The notes below the pieces were generated by a model that did not search any database, had not been told where the DNA came from, and saw only the letters and a list, made by a program, of their open reading frames with translations. A DNA stretch of 64,000 bases from Inia geoffrensis (Eukaryota > Chordata > Mammalia > Artiodactyla > Iniidae), in contig CM070902.1 in NCBI GenBank assembly GCA_036417435.1, positions 176,802,945 through 176,866,944 on the forward strand, given 5' to 3'. Positions 46,005-57,065 of the stretch are shown one piece after another (within the stretch, counting starts at the first letter, position 1; each line of letters opens with the position of its first letter). Both the position numbers and the translations under genes were made by a program.

Positions 46005-47110
46005 ATTGTATACATCAGGGTTTCCTCTTTGTGCCGTGAAGTCTACAGGCTTCGACAACTTGGTAAGGCCGTGTACCCACATGACAGGATCATACAGAAC
46101 AGGTTCACGCCTCTAAATATCCCTGTGCTTCACCTACACACTCCCCACTTTTCTCTCCCTGAGACCCTGGCACCACTGATCTCTTACTGTCTCCATAGTT
46201 GTGCCTTTTCCTGAATGGCCTAGAGCTGGAACTACACAGTGTGTTGCCTTTGCAGACTGGCTTCTTTCACTTGTCAGTAGGCACTGAGGGTTCCTCCATG
46301 TCGTTTCATGGCTTGGAGTGCTCACTTATTGTATCACTGAATAACCTTCCATTGTATGGTTGTATCATAATTGTTTACCTAATCATCTTCGTGTCTTGCG
46401 GTTTTTGGCAATTCTGAAAAAAAAAACTTCTATAAGGCTTTTGCATGGATATGTTTTCAACTCAATTTGGTAAATACTTACTTAGCAATGTGATTGCTGG
46501 ATCATATGGTAAGACTATGTTTAGCTTTGTAAGAAACTGCCAAATTGTCTTCCAAAGCAGCTGTACCATTTTGTGTTCCCACCAGCAAGCAGTGAGCGAG
46601 AATCCTGTTGCTTTGCACCCTTGTCAGCATTTGGTGTTTTTTATTTTTTACCTGTAGCCAGTCTAACTGGATGTAATTACATCTCACTGTTGTTTTAATT
46701 CCCTAATGACCGATGATCATATACTTATTTGCCATCTGTATATCTTCTTTGATGAGATGTCTGTTCATAATGTTTGCCTATTTTATAATTTTTTTTTCTT
46801 ATCGTTGAGTTTTAACAGTTCTGTATACATTTTAGATACAAGTCCTTTATCAGATAAGTGTTTTGCAAATATTTTCTCCTGGTCTGTGGCTTGTTGTTTC
46901 ATTTTCTTAACATAGTCTTTGATAGAGCACAAGTTTTTAGTTTTAGTAAAGCACAAGTAATCAGTTTTTTCTTTCATGGAGTGTGCTTTTGATGTTGTAT
47001 CTAAAAATTCAAAACCAGTTCCAGGGTCCCCTAGATTTTTCTCCTTGTTTTCTTCTAAAAGTTTTTACTGTTTTGTATTTTTATTATATCTATGATCCAT
47101 CAAGGTGATG
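46005..47110 (-). mobile_element. Old L1, ORF2 C-terminal part
   Basis: Reverse L1: 'gtgattgctggatcatatgg', 'ctgccaaattgtcttccaaa', 'ttgcaaatattttctcctgg', 'catggagtgtgcttttgatg'. This follows ORF2 from its C-terminus upstream, with frames badly broken. A SINE was inserted near its 5' side, and the L1 probably continues briefly after 47347. Confidence 0.88.
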
Positions 47111-47127
47111 TTTGTGTCTTTTAGTTT

Positions 47128-47346
47128 ATTTTTTATTTTTATACTATTTATTTATTTATTTGGTTGCTCTGGGTCTTATTTGAGCAGGTGTGCTCCTTAG
47201 TTGCAGCTTGTGGGCTCCTGAGTCATGGCATACGAACTCTTAGTTGCGGCATGCACGTGGGATCTAGTTCCCTGACCAGGGATTGAACCTGGGCCCCCTG
47301 CATTGGGAGTGTGGAGTCTTATCCACTGTGCCACCAAGGAAGTCCC
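47128..47346 (-). mobile_element. CHR SINE, older form
   Basis: Reverse copy: 'gttgctctgggtcttatttg', 'ttagttgcggcatgcacgtg', 'ctgaccagggattgaacctg', ending 'accaaggaagtcccc'. The flanks 'tttgtgtcttttagttt' and 'tttgtcttttaaagttt' are a decayed duplication. Inserted in an old L1. Confidence 0.9.
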
Positions 47347-47844
47347 CTTTGTCTTTTAAAGTTTTCATTTCCGCCAGCTAATTGATTTCCTTTTTGCTTT
47401 AAGCCAGTTTAAGTTGGCTTTTCTGTCACTTACAACTGTGAAAGAGTCTTAATTGATACTTGAAATTTCTTCTAATCTATGTCAGTGTGTACTTAGTTTC
47501 ATGTATTTATGTAGCTCAAATCCTTGTCACCTTTGATAGGTTTAAAGTTTTTCATTATATTGATACAAAATAATTAACTTCATATTCTCTTGTATTTTAT
47601 ATGTAGTCTCCAAATTTTCTCTGTTATAGTAAAGCTACATGAAAACTTTTGGGTAAATTATTTTTCCCTTTCTGTTATTTTCCTGTGGTATATTTACAAA
47701 GAGTGGAATTAGGTGGTGAAAGGTACAGACTCTTGTTGAGGCCACGAACTTCAGAGGGTTGTATAAAATACTATGAACTAAGTATTTGTATTTAAAGCCT
47801 GCAAATAGTTTTAAAAATCACTTTTACTTATTTATTTTTAAAAT
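47347..47844. other. Unassigned AT-rich sequence
   Basis: Possibly the remaining 5' part of the old L1 on its left, but too diverged to call. Confidence 0.35.
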
Positions 47845-48302
47845 ATTTATTTATTTATTTGGCTGCATTGGGTCTTAGTTGCAGCGTGTGGGCTTCTCTC
47901 TAATTGTGGCCTGCAGGCTCCAGAGTGCATGGGATCAGTGGTTGTGGCGCGCGGGCTTAGTTGCCCTGCGGCATGTGGCATCTTAGTTCCATGACCAGGG
48001 TTTGAACCTGTGTCTCCTGCATTGGAAGGCAGATTCTTTTTTTTTTTTTTTTTTTTTGTCCTTTTTTGCTGTACACAGGCCTCTCACTGCCGTGGCCCCT
48101 CCCATTGCGGAGCACAGGCTCCGGACACGCAGGCTCAGCGGCCATGGCTCACGGGCCCAGCCACTCCGCAGCATGTGGGATCCTCCTGGACTGGGGCACG
48201 AACCCGTGTCCCCTGCATCGGCAGGCAGACTCTCAACCACTGCGCCACCAGGGAAGCCCTGGAAGGCAGATTCTTAACCACTGGACCACCAGGGAAGTTC
48301 CC
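47845..48302 (-). mobile_element. CHR SINE, older form, hosting a younger SINE
   Basis: The older reverse SINE ('ggctgcattgggtcttagtt', 'gaccagggtttgaacctgtg', 'ggaccaccagggaagttcc') is split at 48039 by a compact-type copy. Removing 48039-48259 and one duplication restores a continuous older SINE. Confidence 0.93.
48039..48259 (-). mobile_element. CHR SINE, compact type, nested in a SINE
   Basis: Long T-run, 'gctgtacacaggcctctcac', ending 'accagggaagccc'. Exact 16-bp duplication 'tggaaggcagattctt' at 48023-48038 and 48260-48275. Confidence 0.96.
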
Positions 48303-48377
48303 CATTTTTATTTATTTTTGATAATAGAGAGGTATATATCAATCTTTTTTTGATACAACTTTTAAAAAGTTTGTTAT

Positions 48378-48598
48378 GGGGCTTCCCTGGTGACGCAGTG
48401 GTTGAGAGTCAGTCCGCCTGCCGATGCAGGGGACAAGGGTTCGTGCCCCGGTCTGGGATGATCCCACATGCCCCGGAGCAACCAAGCCCGTGAGCCATGT
48501 CTGCTGAGCCTGTGCGTCTGGAGCCTGTGCTCCGCAACGGGAGAGGCCACAGCAGTGAGAGGCCCACGTACTGCAAAAAAAAAAAAAAAAAAAAAAAA
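48378..48598 (+). mobile_element. CHR SINE, compact type
   Basis: 'ggggcttccctggtgacgca' head, B box 'gggttcgtgccccgg', end 'gcccacgtactgc' and a long A-tail. A small duplication ('agagtcagtccgcc') sits just after the A box. It lies head to head with the reverse copy at 48039-48259. Confidence 0.95.
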
Positions 48599-50695
48599 AT
48601 ACAGATTCAAGCTAGGTCCACACATTCATTGCATTTGGTTGTGTTGTCTCTTTTGGTGTCTTGTAAGCTGGTATAGACTTCTTTTTTTTCTTGTTGCAGA
48701 AATTGTGTCAGTCATCCAGTAGAAATACCCAACATTCCGGTTGTGGCTATTGTCATGTCATTTAATGTGTTCCTCTATCCTCTGTATTTTCTGAAAATTG
48801 AATTTGGCTGTTGAGTCTTGATTTTAGTAGGTTCAGCTCCTTAGGGAAGCTTGTTTCTTGAATGCTGCTGTGGTCAACACATCACACATTAACTTTTACA
48901 CAGGTCAGATGTTACAACGTCAATTTCTCTAAGGCCCATCACTTAGGACCTTTCTAAGTTATTGGAACTTAGCTCTCTTCCCTCCAAGTTTGCAACTGAT
49001 CTCAATGGAAAGTCCATGTTCTTATAAAAGTGTTGGCAAAAGTGGGTATGTACCCTGGTTAGGCAAATGAAAAGTTGATTTGCTGCGTATTTTACGTCAA
49101 ATATTGCATAGTTGCAATAAAAACATAGAAATATTTTGTCACTATTAATAACTAATGTAAAAACAATAAAATATCATGAGAAATAGTTTAAACAATTACC
49201 TCAAATGCTGATACGTAAGGAAAAACTAACCAGGTTATAAGAGGATGAGAAAATAGGTGAAAAATTTTGCAGCAACTTTGAGGATGATTTCAGAGCACTT
49301 TTAAGAGTTTTATAGTGTTTTCATTAATGTCTAATTTAATTTAAAAATCAAATTTTCCCTTTTTTGCCATAAATGTAACACTCCTCATGCTTATCATTGG
49401 TAGCTATAATTGTTTTAATTTCCATTTCTTTCATTTCTAGTGAGACTCCATTCTGTGAGATGATGCACAGCGTATATTTACTTAGTGTACTGTGACTACC
49501 GAACTAATCTGACCACTCATCAAGTTTTATTTTTCTACCCAATTTTAATATTTTTCCCTTTAAAACATATTTCAGAAAAAAATTTGATTCTAAATTTTTA
49601 TCATAGAGATTTGAAATCCAGTGTAACAAATAGAAATTGAATCCCTATTGAATACTAAATAGTTGTCCACGAGCTTCGGAGGATACAAAAATGAACAGGA
49701 ATAAGTTGTTTTCTGTCTGCTAGAAGCATGTAGAACTTTATAGGTTATCCTGTTATCTTATTTAATCTAAATATCCATCACAGGTGTCCCCAGAGTGTAG
49801 TGTGACATTGAAAGGAAACACAAACCCAATTCCAAAGGCCTGAGGAGTCAAGTAGAAGTGGGGATGGAGGACCATTACCTCATTGGACGCTCCACAAACT
49901 ATGCCCTGTGCTTTGTTTTGTTTTGTCTCCTACTCATTTCTTTTGACTGTCATAATTAGAGCACAAATTGTCTCCTCCATGATGGATGGATCTTAGATTT
50001 TATTTATTTTGCAACTAATAAAGGGATAGAGATTCAAATGTCAGTGGGTCCAACTTTGAAAACTTTTTAAAAAGTTGATATGTAACATATACTCTAGTAA
50101 GTATGTTCGTCTAGTGTCCAGCTTGATAATAGTTTACAAAGTGAACACACTGATGCATTTACTTTTCAGGTCAAGATCGTGAATATTTTCATCATCTTAA
50201 AATGTTCCTTTATGTCACTTCCCAGCCAATCCCACCAAAGTCAAACACTGTTTTTATTTTTATAATCCATATGTTTTTGATAACTATGAGTTTAATCTGA
50301 TAAGGTAAATTATTGTCTGTATTTTTAAAACATTTTATTTGCTGGCTTATTCTTTCATGTAAGTTTTATTATCACTTTGCTAAGTTTTATTACATGGTGA
50401 AGAGATTTTATAGATAATGTTACTTTGGCATTACAAAAGCCTTACTATGAAAAGTAATATAAACAAAATTCTGAAGAGATTTTAAAGTATTTTAGAGCAT
50501 GGTTATGTATTTTTACATCTGTTTACAAACAAATGATACTGCTTGCCCAATTCCAGGTCCCATGCTGCTTTAAAGTTACAAAATTACATTTAAAAAATAC
50601 ATTTTTTCACTCAGATTTTTAAATGAATTCCCACTTGGTCCAAATTGAGAGATTGATGGGATAATTACTATGGGATGTTAAATTAAAAAGGCATG
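48599..50695. other. Long AT-rich repeat-poor stretch
   Basis: About 2.1 kb with no young SINE or L1. The first 270 bp ('cattgcatttggttgtgttg') may be a very old repeat. No frame of note exists. Repeat-poor AT-rich DNA can contain conserved enhancers, but nothing here shows it directly. Confidence 0.4.
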
Positions 50696-50698
50696 TTC

Positions 50699-50852
50699 CT
50701 AGAGGGGTGGGATAGGGAGGGTGGGAGGGAGACGCAAGAGGGAGGGGTTATGGGGATATATGTATATGTATAGCTGATTCACTTTGTTATACAGCAGAAA
50801 CTAATACACCATTGTAAGGCAATTATACTCCAATAAAGCTGTTAAAAAAAAA
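50699..50852 (+). mobile_element. L1 3' end, young type
   Basis: 'cctagaggggtgggataggg', 'atagctgattcactttgtta', 'actccaataaagctgtt' and A-tail; nearly the same as the 3' half of the L1 at 37974-38230. Inserted next to a MIR. Confidence 0.92.
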
Positions 50853-50859
50853 ATGGCAC

Positions 50860-50995
50860 CATAACAGATAATCTAATTTAACCCATCATTTTTCAGATGA
50901 GAATACTGAGGTTCAGAGAGCTAAGTGACCTGCTCAAGATCACACAGCTTTAATCTCAAGGTCACACAGCCTTGGTCAGAAGGACGGAAGCCTCT
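50860..50995 (-). mobile_element. MIR SINE
   Basis: Reverse MIR: 'atcatttttcagatgagaat', 'gaggttcagagagctaagtg', 'gctcaagatcacacagcttt'. Contains a small internal repeat of the 'ggtcacacagc' part. Confidence 0.75.
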
Positions 50996-51806
50996 CCCTT
51001 CTTCTTGTTTATAGGATGTATTTATGTGTATATATCCAGATTACTGACTAAATAAATATATTAATGTATTTTTTCAACCATCATAGATCTACTAGAAAAT
51101 CTGCATATGTAAACCAGGAATATTGCAGAATTCCACCTTATAAAGGAGTGATCACAAAATGGGACTTCTGTTAGAAATATATTAGAATTGGAAATACTGT
51201 CTAGGAAATGGCCAAAAACCAATATGATGAATGAAGCTTTAGTGATGGGAGAAGTACATAAACATGTATGTGATTATGAACAGCTCGCTCCATTAGTCTG
51301 GGTTTCAGACCCATTTATTCATCTTGGTTTTTGCCTTGTGAAACTGTCACACTCATATTCATGTCTCAAATTCAATTATTTTAAAAATAGAAAATGACTT
51401 CACACAGAAATGCCAGTGGTTTCCTATTTGAAGAAATAACCAAATAGTCCTCCTGCGAATTCAGTTTAAGTCTCATCACTATAATTCAGGAAGCAAATAC
51501 GTCCCATTTTAAAAAACTAATTCATGACAAAAGCTTACACGTTTTAATGGGCCTGACACATTTGGCTAATTTGCATTTTATTCTGTAGTCATAGTGTGTG
51601 ATCTGCCTGAATCAAAATTTATCTACCAGTGAAAGCAGTTTCAAATCAATCCTACCTTAAATTACTGATCATGTGAATCATCACCAATGTGACTCGCAGG
51701 AAAAAAATATTAGTTGCTGGCATCACTTTGAAAAGCATCTAAACCAAGCCGTTAGAAGAGGACTTCTAAGGACAAGCTTTGTCTCGTACTCTATTTTTTT
51801 GTTTTT
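50996..51806. other. Unassigned AT-rich sequence
   Basis: No gene or repeat recognised. Confidence 0.4.
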
Positions 51807-51809
51807 GGG

Positions 51810-52060
51810 TTTTTTTTTTTTTTTTTTTAGACAATATACACCTTTATTGCATGAACTAAGAGGGAAAGGAGAAGAATTGATTAGCCTTTCTGGGCTTTGA
51901 TTTGATTTTCCAAAGTTGACACATTGTAGGTTACATTAGTATCACTTCCTTAAATCAGGGAGAAATGCTCAGGATTAAGCAAAACATGTTTTTTGCTTTT
52001 GAGACAGGCCTTGAAAAAATTATTTTGTCAAAGATGAGTGGATCATTCTGTGTGCTAATG
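51810..52060 (-). pseudogene. Possible retrocopy of an mRNA 3' end
   Basis: A T-run (51811-51828) is followed after 14 bp by 'tttatt' (51843-51848), the complement of AATAAA, at the usual distance from a poly(A) tail. The next 200 bp match no repeat I know. This is what a reverse-strand processed copy or transduced 3' UTR would look like. The parent gene is not recognised, the right end is a guess, and no duplication was found. Confidence 0.4.
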
Positions 52061-52144
52061 TGCTACCTGTGAGGAGATCAACATGAGAAGCCTGCTTCCA
52101 GGAGGTTAGCTGTCATCTCGGCTACTTCTCCTAACACTTTTGCT

Positions 52145-53540
52145 TTCTTTCTTTTTATTGGAGTGTAGTTGATTTACAATGGTGTGTTAGTTTCAGTTGT
52201 ACAGCAGAGTCATTCAGTTATACATACATATATATTCCTTTTCAGATTCCTTTCCCATATAGGTCATTACAAGGTATTGAATAGAGTTCCCTGTGCTCTA
52301 CAGCAGGTCCTTGTTGGTTATCTATTTTATATATAGTGGCGTGTATCTGTTAATCCCAAACTCCTAAATTTTTCCTCCCCCTACTTTCCCTTTGGTAATC
52401 ATAGGTTTGTTTTCTATGCCTGTTTGTTTCTATTTTGTAAATAAGCTCACTTGTACCATATTTTTAGGCTCCACATGTAAGCGTTATCATATGATATTTG
52501 TCTTTCTATATCTGACTTACTTCACTTAGTATGATAATCTCTGGGTCCATCCACATTGCTGCAAATGGCATTATTTCATTCTCTTTTATGGCTGAGTAAT
52601 ATTCCACCGTATATATGTACCACATCTTCTTTATCCATTCATCTGTCGATGGACATTTAGGTGGCTTTCATATCTCGGCTGTTCTAAATAGTGCTGCAGT
52701 GAACATTGGGGTGCATGTATCTTTTTGAATTAGACGTTTCGTCTTTTCCAGATATATGCCCAAGAGTAGGATTGCTGGATCATATGGTAACTCTATTTTT
52801 AGTTTTTTAAGGAACCTCCATACTGTTCTCCATAGTGGCTGCACCAATTTACATTCCCACCAACAGTGTAGGAGGGTTCCCTTTTCTCCACACCTTCTCC
52901 AGCATTTAATGTTTGTAGACTATTTTTTTTTTTTTGGCTGTGTTGGGTTTTCATTGCTGTGCATGGGCTTTCTCTAGTTGCGGCGAGCGGGGCCTACTCT
53001 TTGTTGCGGCACTAGGGCTTATTGCAGTGGCTTCTCTTGTTGCGGAGCACGGGCTCTAGGTGCGTGGGCTTCAGTAGTTGCAGCACATGGGCTCAGTAGT
53101 TGTGGCTCGCGGGCTCTAGAGCGCAGGCTCAGTAGTTGTGGCGCACGGGCTTAGTTGCTCCGCGGCCTGTGGGATCTTCCCGGACCAGGGCTCAAACCCG
53201 TGTCCCCTGCATTGGCAGGTGATTCTTAAGCACTGTGCCAGCAGGGAAGTCCCTGTAGACTTTCTAATGATGGCCATCCTGACAGGTGTGAGGTGATACC
53301 TCATTGCAGGTTTGATTTGCATTTCTCTAATAATTAGTGATGTTGAGCATCTTTTCATGTGCTCATTGGCCGTCTGTATGTCTTCTTTGGAGAAATGGCT
53401 ATTTAGATCTTCTGCCCATTTTTTGATTTTTTTTCTTTTTTTCTTTTTTTTTTTGATATTGACTTGTATGAGCTGTTTTGTGTATTGTTGGTCGCATAGT
53501 TTGCAAAAACTTTCTCCCAGTCCATGCATTGTCTTTTCCT
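52145..53540 (-). mobile_element. L1 3' part with ORF2 end, split by a SINE
   Basis: Reverse L1 covering the 3' UTR ('ttattggagtgtagttgatt', 'ggtccttgttggttatct') and ORF2 C-terminus ('ggattgctggatcatatggt', 'gcattgcagg'-side text near 53300, 'cttctttggagaaatggct'). A CHR SINE splits it at 52922-53252. Frames are broken by stops and T-runs. Confidence 0.94.
52922..53252 (-). mobile_element. CHR SINE, long form, nested in an L1
   Basis: Reverse long SINE: 'ggctgtgttgggttttcatt', repeated 'cagtagttg' modules, 'gaccagggctcaaacccg', ending 'gcagggaagtcc'. Short duplication 'tgtagact' on both sides. The L1 text joins across it. Confidence 0.94.
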
Positions 53541-53877
53541 CTTCATCCTTGTGACCGCGGTCTTCTTATCTGTAACTTGAGGCTAGTAGTACCTATTTCA
53601 TAACATAGTCTATGATGATTTAATGAAATGAAAGTGCCTGCATATAAGAATTCAGTAATTTTTTTGAAGTTTTTTAAAAAATAATTTATCCTATTTATTT
53701 TCTTGAGAAGCTGATTATCTGAAGGGGGGAGGAGTTAGGAGAGGACACAAACATCATCTTAGAATCCTATTTGTTTTTCATAACAAACCAGCCAAGTACA
53801 CATTATTTCCTAAAGTCTTAAGCCATAGGTGGGTTTTTGATGGGCACAGAGAGAAATAATCTAAGACTATCTAAGCC
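53541..53877. other. Unassigned sequence
   Basis: No gene or repeat recognised. Confidence 0.4.
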
Positions 53878-54022
53878 CGTGGTTTCTAAACTTCAATGTG
53901 CATGTGAATCGCGTGGGGAGCCTTGTTAAAATGCAGATTCCGAGTCAAAGGTCTAGGTGGGCCTGAGAGTCTGCATTTCTGCCAAGCTCTCAGGTGGTGC
54001 CTGTGCTGCAGGAACCATACCT
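53878..54022 (-). mobile_element. MER5A-like hAT DNA transposon remnant
   Basis: 'gtggtttctaaacttcaatg', 'gttaaaatgcagattccgag', 'gagagtctgcatttctgcc' and 'aggaaccataccttgag' follow the reverse MER5A order between its terminal repeats. Non-autonomous and long inactive. Confidence 0.8.
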
Positions 54023-54024
54023 TG

Positions 54025-54245
54025 AGGTATGGTCTGAACTCTTCTGGCTCTTACTGTTGTGACTTTGGACCAGCTGTTGGACTAGGACATTGGACTCTGT
54101 GCACCAGTTACACGGTCTATAAAATGGCAATATTAGTATCTACTTCACAGGGTTGCTGGGAGTTTTAAGTGAGTCCGTGCGCAGAGAGTACTTAGAGCAG
54201 TGTCTGGCACGTGGTATGCTCCATATCTGCATTAACTATTATCAT
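54025..54245 (+). mobile_element. MIR SINE
   Basis: Sense MIR: 'gttgtgactttggaccagct', 'ggtctataaaatggcaatat', 'ttcacagggttgctgggag', 'gcagtgtctggcacgtggta'. Confidence 0.78.
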
Positions 54246-54423
54246 GTGACATAGATCACTAGCAATATAAACTAGTAAACTGCCGGCTATGGGCCCAGAA
54301 CACAAAATATATTTTTTAAGCTGCCAATGATCGGCCTTTGGGATTTTCCTATAAACCTGATGTAAATAATACTAAGGAAAACAAGTTCCATTAAAACAAT
54401 GTTGTGATAGAATGGCAGGTTTT

Positions 54424-54480
54424 AAAAAAATTAATTAATTAATTTTACTGAAGCATACTTGATTTACAATGTTGTGTAAT
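54424..54480 (-). mobile_element. Ultra-short L1 3' end (57 bp)
   Basis: 'ttttactgaagcatacttga' and 'tttacaatgttgtgtaat' are the last bases of an L1 3' UTR in reverse, preceded by a (TTAA)-rich tail. Duplication 'atagaatggcaggtttt' / 'atagaatggcagatttt' at 54407-54423 and 54481-54497. Confidence 0.9.
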
Positions 54481-54497
54481 ATAGAATGGCAGATTTT

Positions 54498-55445
54498 GGA
54501 ATACTACCTTAAACCGCATGAATTCACGGGATCATGGTTTGGAAAACAACCCAGCATCCTGTCATCAGGAAGGATAGAAAGGTCCCCTTCGGGGCCCTGG
54601 GTGGGAAGTCTGACCCTTTGTCTGTCAACCTTGGGTCCGTCCCCCTCCCCTTTCCTGTCTGCTGCAGGAGGAGAGGCAAAAGCACCTTCCGAGGCACCTG
54701 CCCTGTGTGATCCTAGTTGATTTCACTCACAGCCAGTGAGAAAGGGTAAAGTGCCTGCTGTCTAGCTGACCCCAGCTGCCAGCAATCATCTCAGAAACGG
54801 TGAAACCTACTAAACGGCCCTTCTGACCACAGATACCATCTTTGAGAAAAATACACTCCAGGGAGGAGTCTGAGACAGATTGAAGATTATCCAGGCTTTT
54901 AAGAATAATAGCACCGAAAGAGACCTCAAAACGCTTATGTGGTCGAATCATTTCTTTGGGGCAGCACTTTCTAAAATAAAGGAAATAATTTCTGGAAGCT
55001 ACAGAACTGCAGGCGAGGCAGTCATTTGAGAAGAGGAAGTTCTGTATCTGGGGTTGAACTCGACAGACCTGGCAAGGAGCCCCGGCACCCCACTTCCAAG
55101 CGGGGGGCTAGCAGGACTGACCTTCCCAGACAGGGACCTAGAGCAGCCTGAGGAAAGCTTCTGGTGGAGGCAAGGCGAGCTCTGGTTTCTTTCCAAGCCT
55201 TATTCTTGTCAATCAAGGGAAGTGCACTGGGGATCGAGGTGGGGAACCTCGAGTGGCTGGAATGAGTGCAGTACCTCCCAGGTTTGCCAAACAACGATCA
55301 AAACTCACCAGCCCGTAATTGGGGGAGGGAGGGGGCTACTGAGGAACGGGGAGAAACAGTGTGCCAGGAAATAGGAAGCAAATCCGCTGTCTGCCAGCAA
55401 TACCAAGACCTCCCCGCTGAGGACTCTGAACTAACCAGTCCCAAA
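54498..55445. other. Unassigned sequence, moderately GC-rich
   Basis: Open frames on both strands (for example 106 codons at 55054-55374) overlap in opposite directions and lack motifs. No repeat recognised. Confidence 0.4.
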
Positions 55446-55447
55446 TC

Positions 55448-55625
55448 TAGGGCACCGATTCTCAAAATGTAATGTGCAGAAGAACCGCTTATGGAGATGT
55501 TTAAGGATGCAGAATGTCTCAAATTCTGAGTTAGTGTTTCTGGGGCCTTGGAACTTGCACTTAAAGAAGCACGTGGAGAGACTATAACGCAGGTGGTCCA
55601 CGTGACGCTTTGTGGGAAACACGTA
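55448..55625 (-). mobile_element. Possible MER5-type DNA transposon remnant
   Basis: 'gattctcaaaatgtaatgtg' with 'gtgtttctggggccttggaa' and 'acttgcacttaaagaagcac' resembles a strongly diverged MER5-like element. Confidence 0.5.
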
Positions 55626-55744
55626 GACCCTTGGGCAGCAGGCACTGTTCCTGTTCTACCCCAGGAAGGTCACAGGTCCTCCAAGGCTGGAAGGTCTAAC
55701 TGGACTCTAGTCAGCACAGAAGACTCAGCTCATGAACATTGTTG

Positions 55745-55862
55745 TGTTTTTTTGTTTTATTATATTGGAGTGTAGTTAGTTGATTTACCATGTTGTGTTA
55801 GTCTCAGGTGTACAGCAGCAGAGTGATTCAGTCACATATCCATATATCTACTCTCAGATATA
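55745..55862 (-). mobile_element. L1 3' end, short
   Basis: Reverse L1 3' UTR: 'attatattggagtgtagtta', 'tgttgtgttagtctcaggtg', 'agagtgattcagtcacat'. Confidence 0.85.
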
Positions 55863-56298
55863 TGTTTTTACAATGTAATCTAAAAGTTTTAAAATGTAAT
55901 TTAAAGGCTCATAATTTTTTTTAAAAAAGGTTGGGAACATTTGTATAATTCAAATTAGTGTGTGTTATATCATTCTGTAAATGATCATATAAAACAAAAT
56001 ACGTCTTTCAGCCCAGTGGATTATGGCACTGACGACAGGATAATTAGGAATCTGAGTAGTCAAAACTTATGCAAGCAAAGCTATCCGAGGTCAAAATTAG
56101 TGAATAAATGTTGATGGCAATCGGGTTAGATGAATTCTTTGTTCCTAGCAAGGAAATAATACCTCCCATGTCTCTTCCTTTTAGAGATATCCAGACTCTT
56201 TCAAACTTTAATTCACAAGCTCAGTAGCCGCCCTCTTTTCATAATATGGAAGCAGAATGAAGTAGGCGCGCTAATCACTTGGGCTAAATAAAGATGTT
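55863..56298. other. Unassigned sequence
   Basis: No gene or repeat recognised. Confidence 0.4.
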
Positions 56299-56314
56299 AA
56301 AAAGCACATGCCTT

Positions 56315-56527
56315 GGGCTTCCCTGGTGGCGCAGTGGTGGAGAGTCCGCCTGCCGATGCAGGGGACGCGGGTTCGTGCCCCGGCCCGGGAAGATCCCACA
56401 TGCCGCGGAGCGGCTGGGCCCGTGAGCCATGGCCGCTGAGCCTGCGCGTCCGGAGCCTGTGCTCCGCAACGGGAGAGGCCACAACAGTGAGAGGCCCGCG
56501 TACCGCAAAAGAGAAAAAAAAAAAAAA
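56315..56527 (+). mobile_element. CHR SINE, compact young type
   Basis: 'gggcttccctggtggcgcag' head, B box 'gggttcgtgccccgg', end 'gcccgcgtaccgc', A-tail. Duplication 'aaaaagcacatgcctt' / 'aaaaagcacacgcctt' at 56299-56314 and 56528-56543. Confidence 0.96.
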
Positions 56528-56543
56528 AAAAAGCACACGCCTT

Positions 56544-57055
56544 TGATTCTGCAGTCGTAGGTACTGACGTGGTAGAGCTCGTTCATTTCCTTTCCGGGGG
56601 ATTTTGCAGCCACTTAGGACTTGGGCTCCACTGCTGGACCACACTCCCTCCCCATCACCTCCTCTGGGAACACGTGGGGGCTGGGTGCGCACCGACACCC
56701 ACACACACATTCTCAGCAGAAATCACCCAAGGACTGTCAACCCCTCTTATCTGCAGGGCTTAAACAAAAGTTACCGGTTACAGATCACAGCGATTTCTTC
56801 CTTTCTTTTCTCAATTCCAGTGTCTTAGATTTCCTTGAAATGCCCCCCTCCCCCAAAAATGATAGCTTATCATTGACCTTGGCATATAATTAATTACTCA
56901 GAAGAAAAGATTGAAATGACAGTTTGCGGTAAATCCCCAACTTTGTTGGAGGAGAAGTGCTGTGGAAATACCGTCTGATTGTATGGATTTCTGGTGTGAG
57001 GACTATAAAGTAGGAAGTTATTTACACTAGTCTGTATATTGGTCAAGAACCCCAT
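56544..57055. other. Unassigned sequence
   Basis: The frames at 56569-56893 have no recognisable domain. No repeat found. Confidence 0.4.
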
Positions 57056-57065
57056 TAATCATTGT

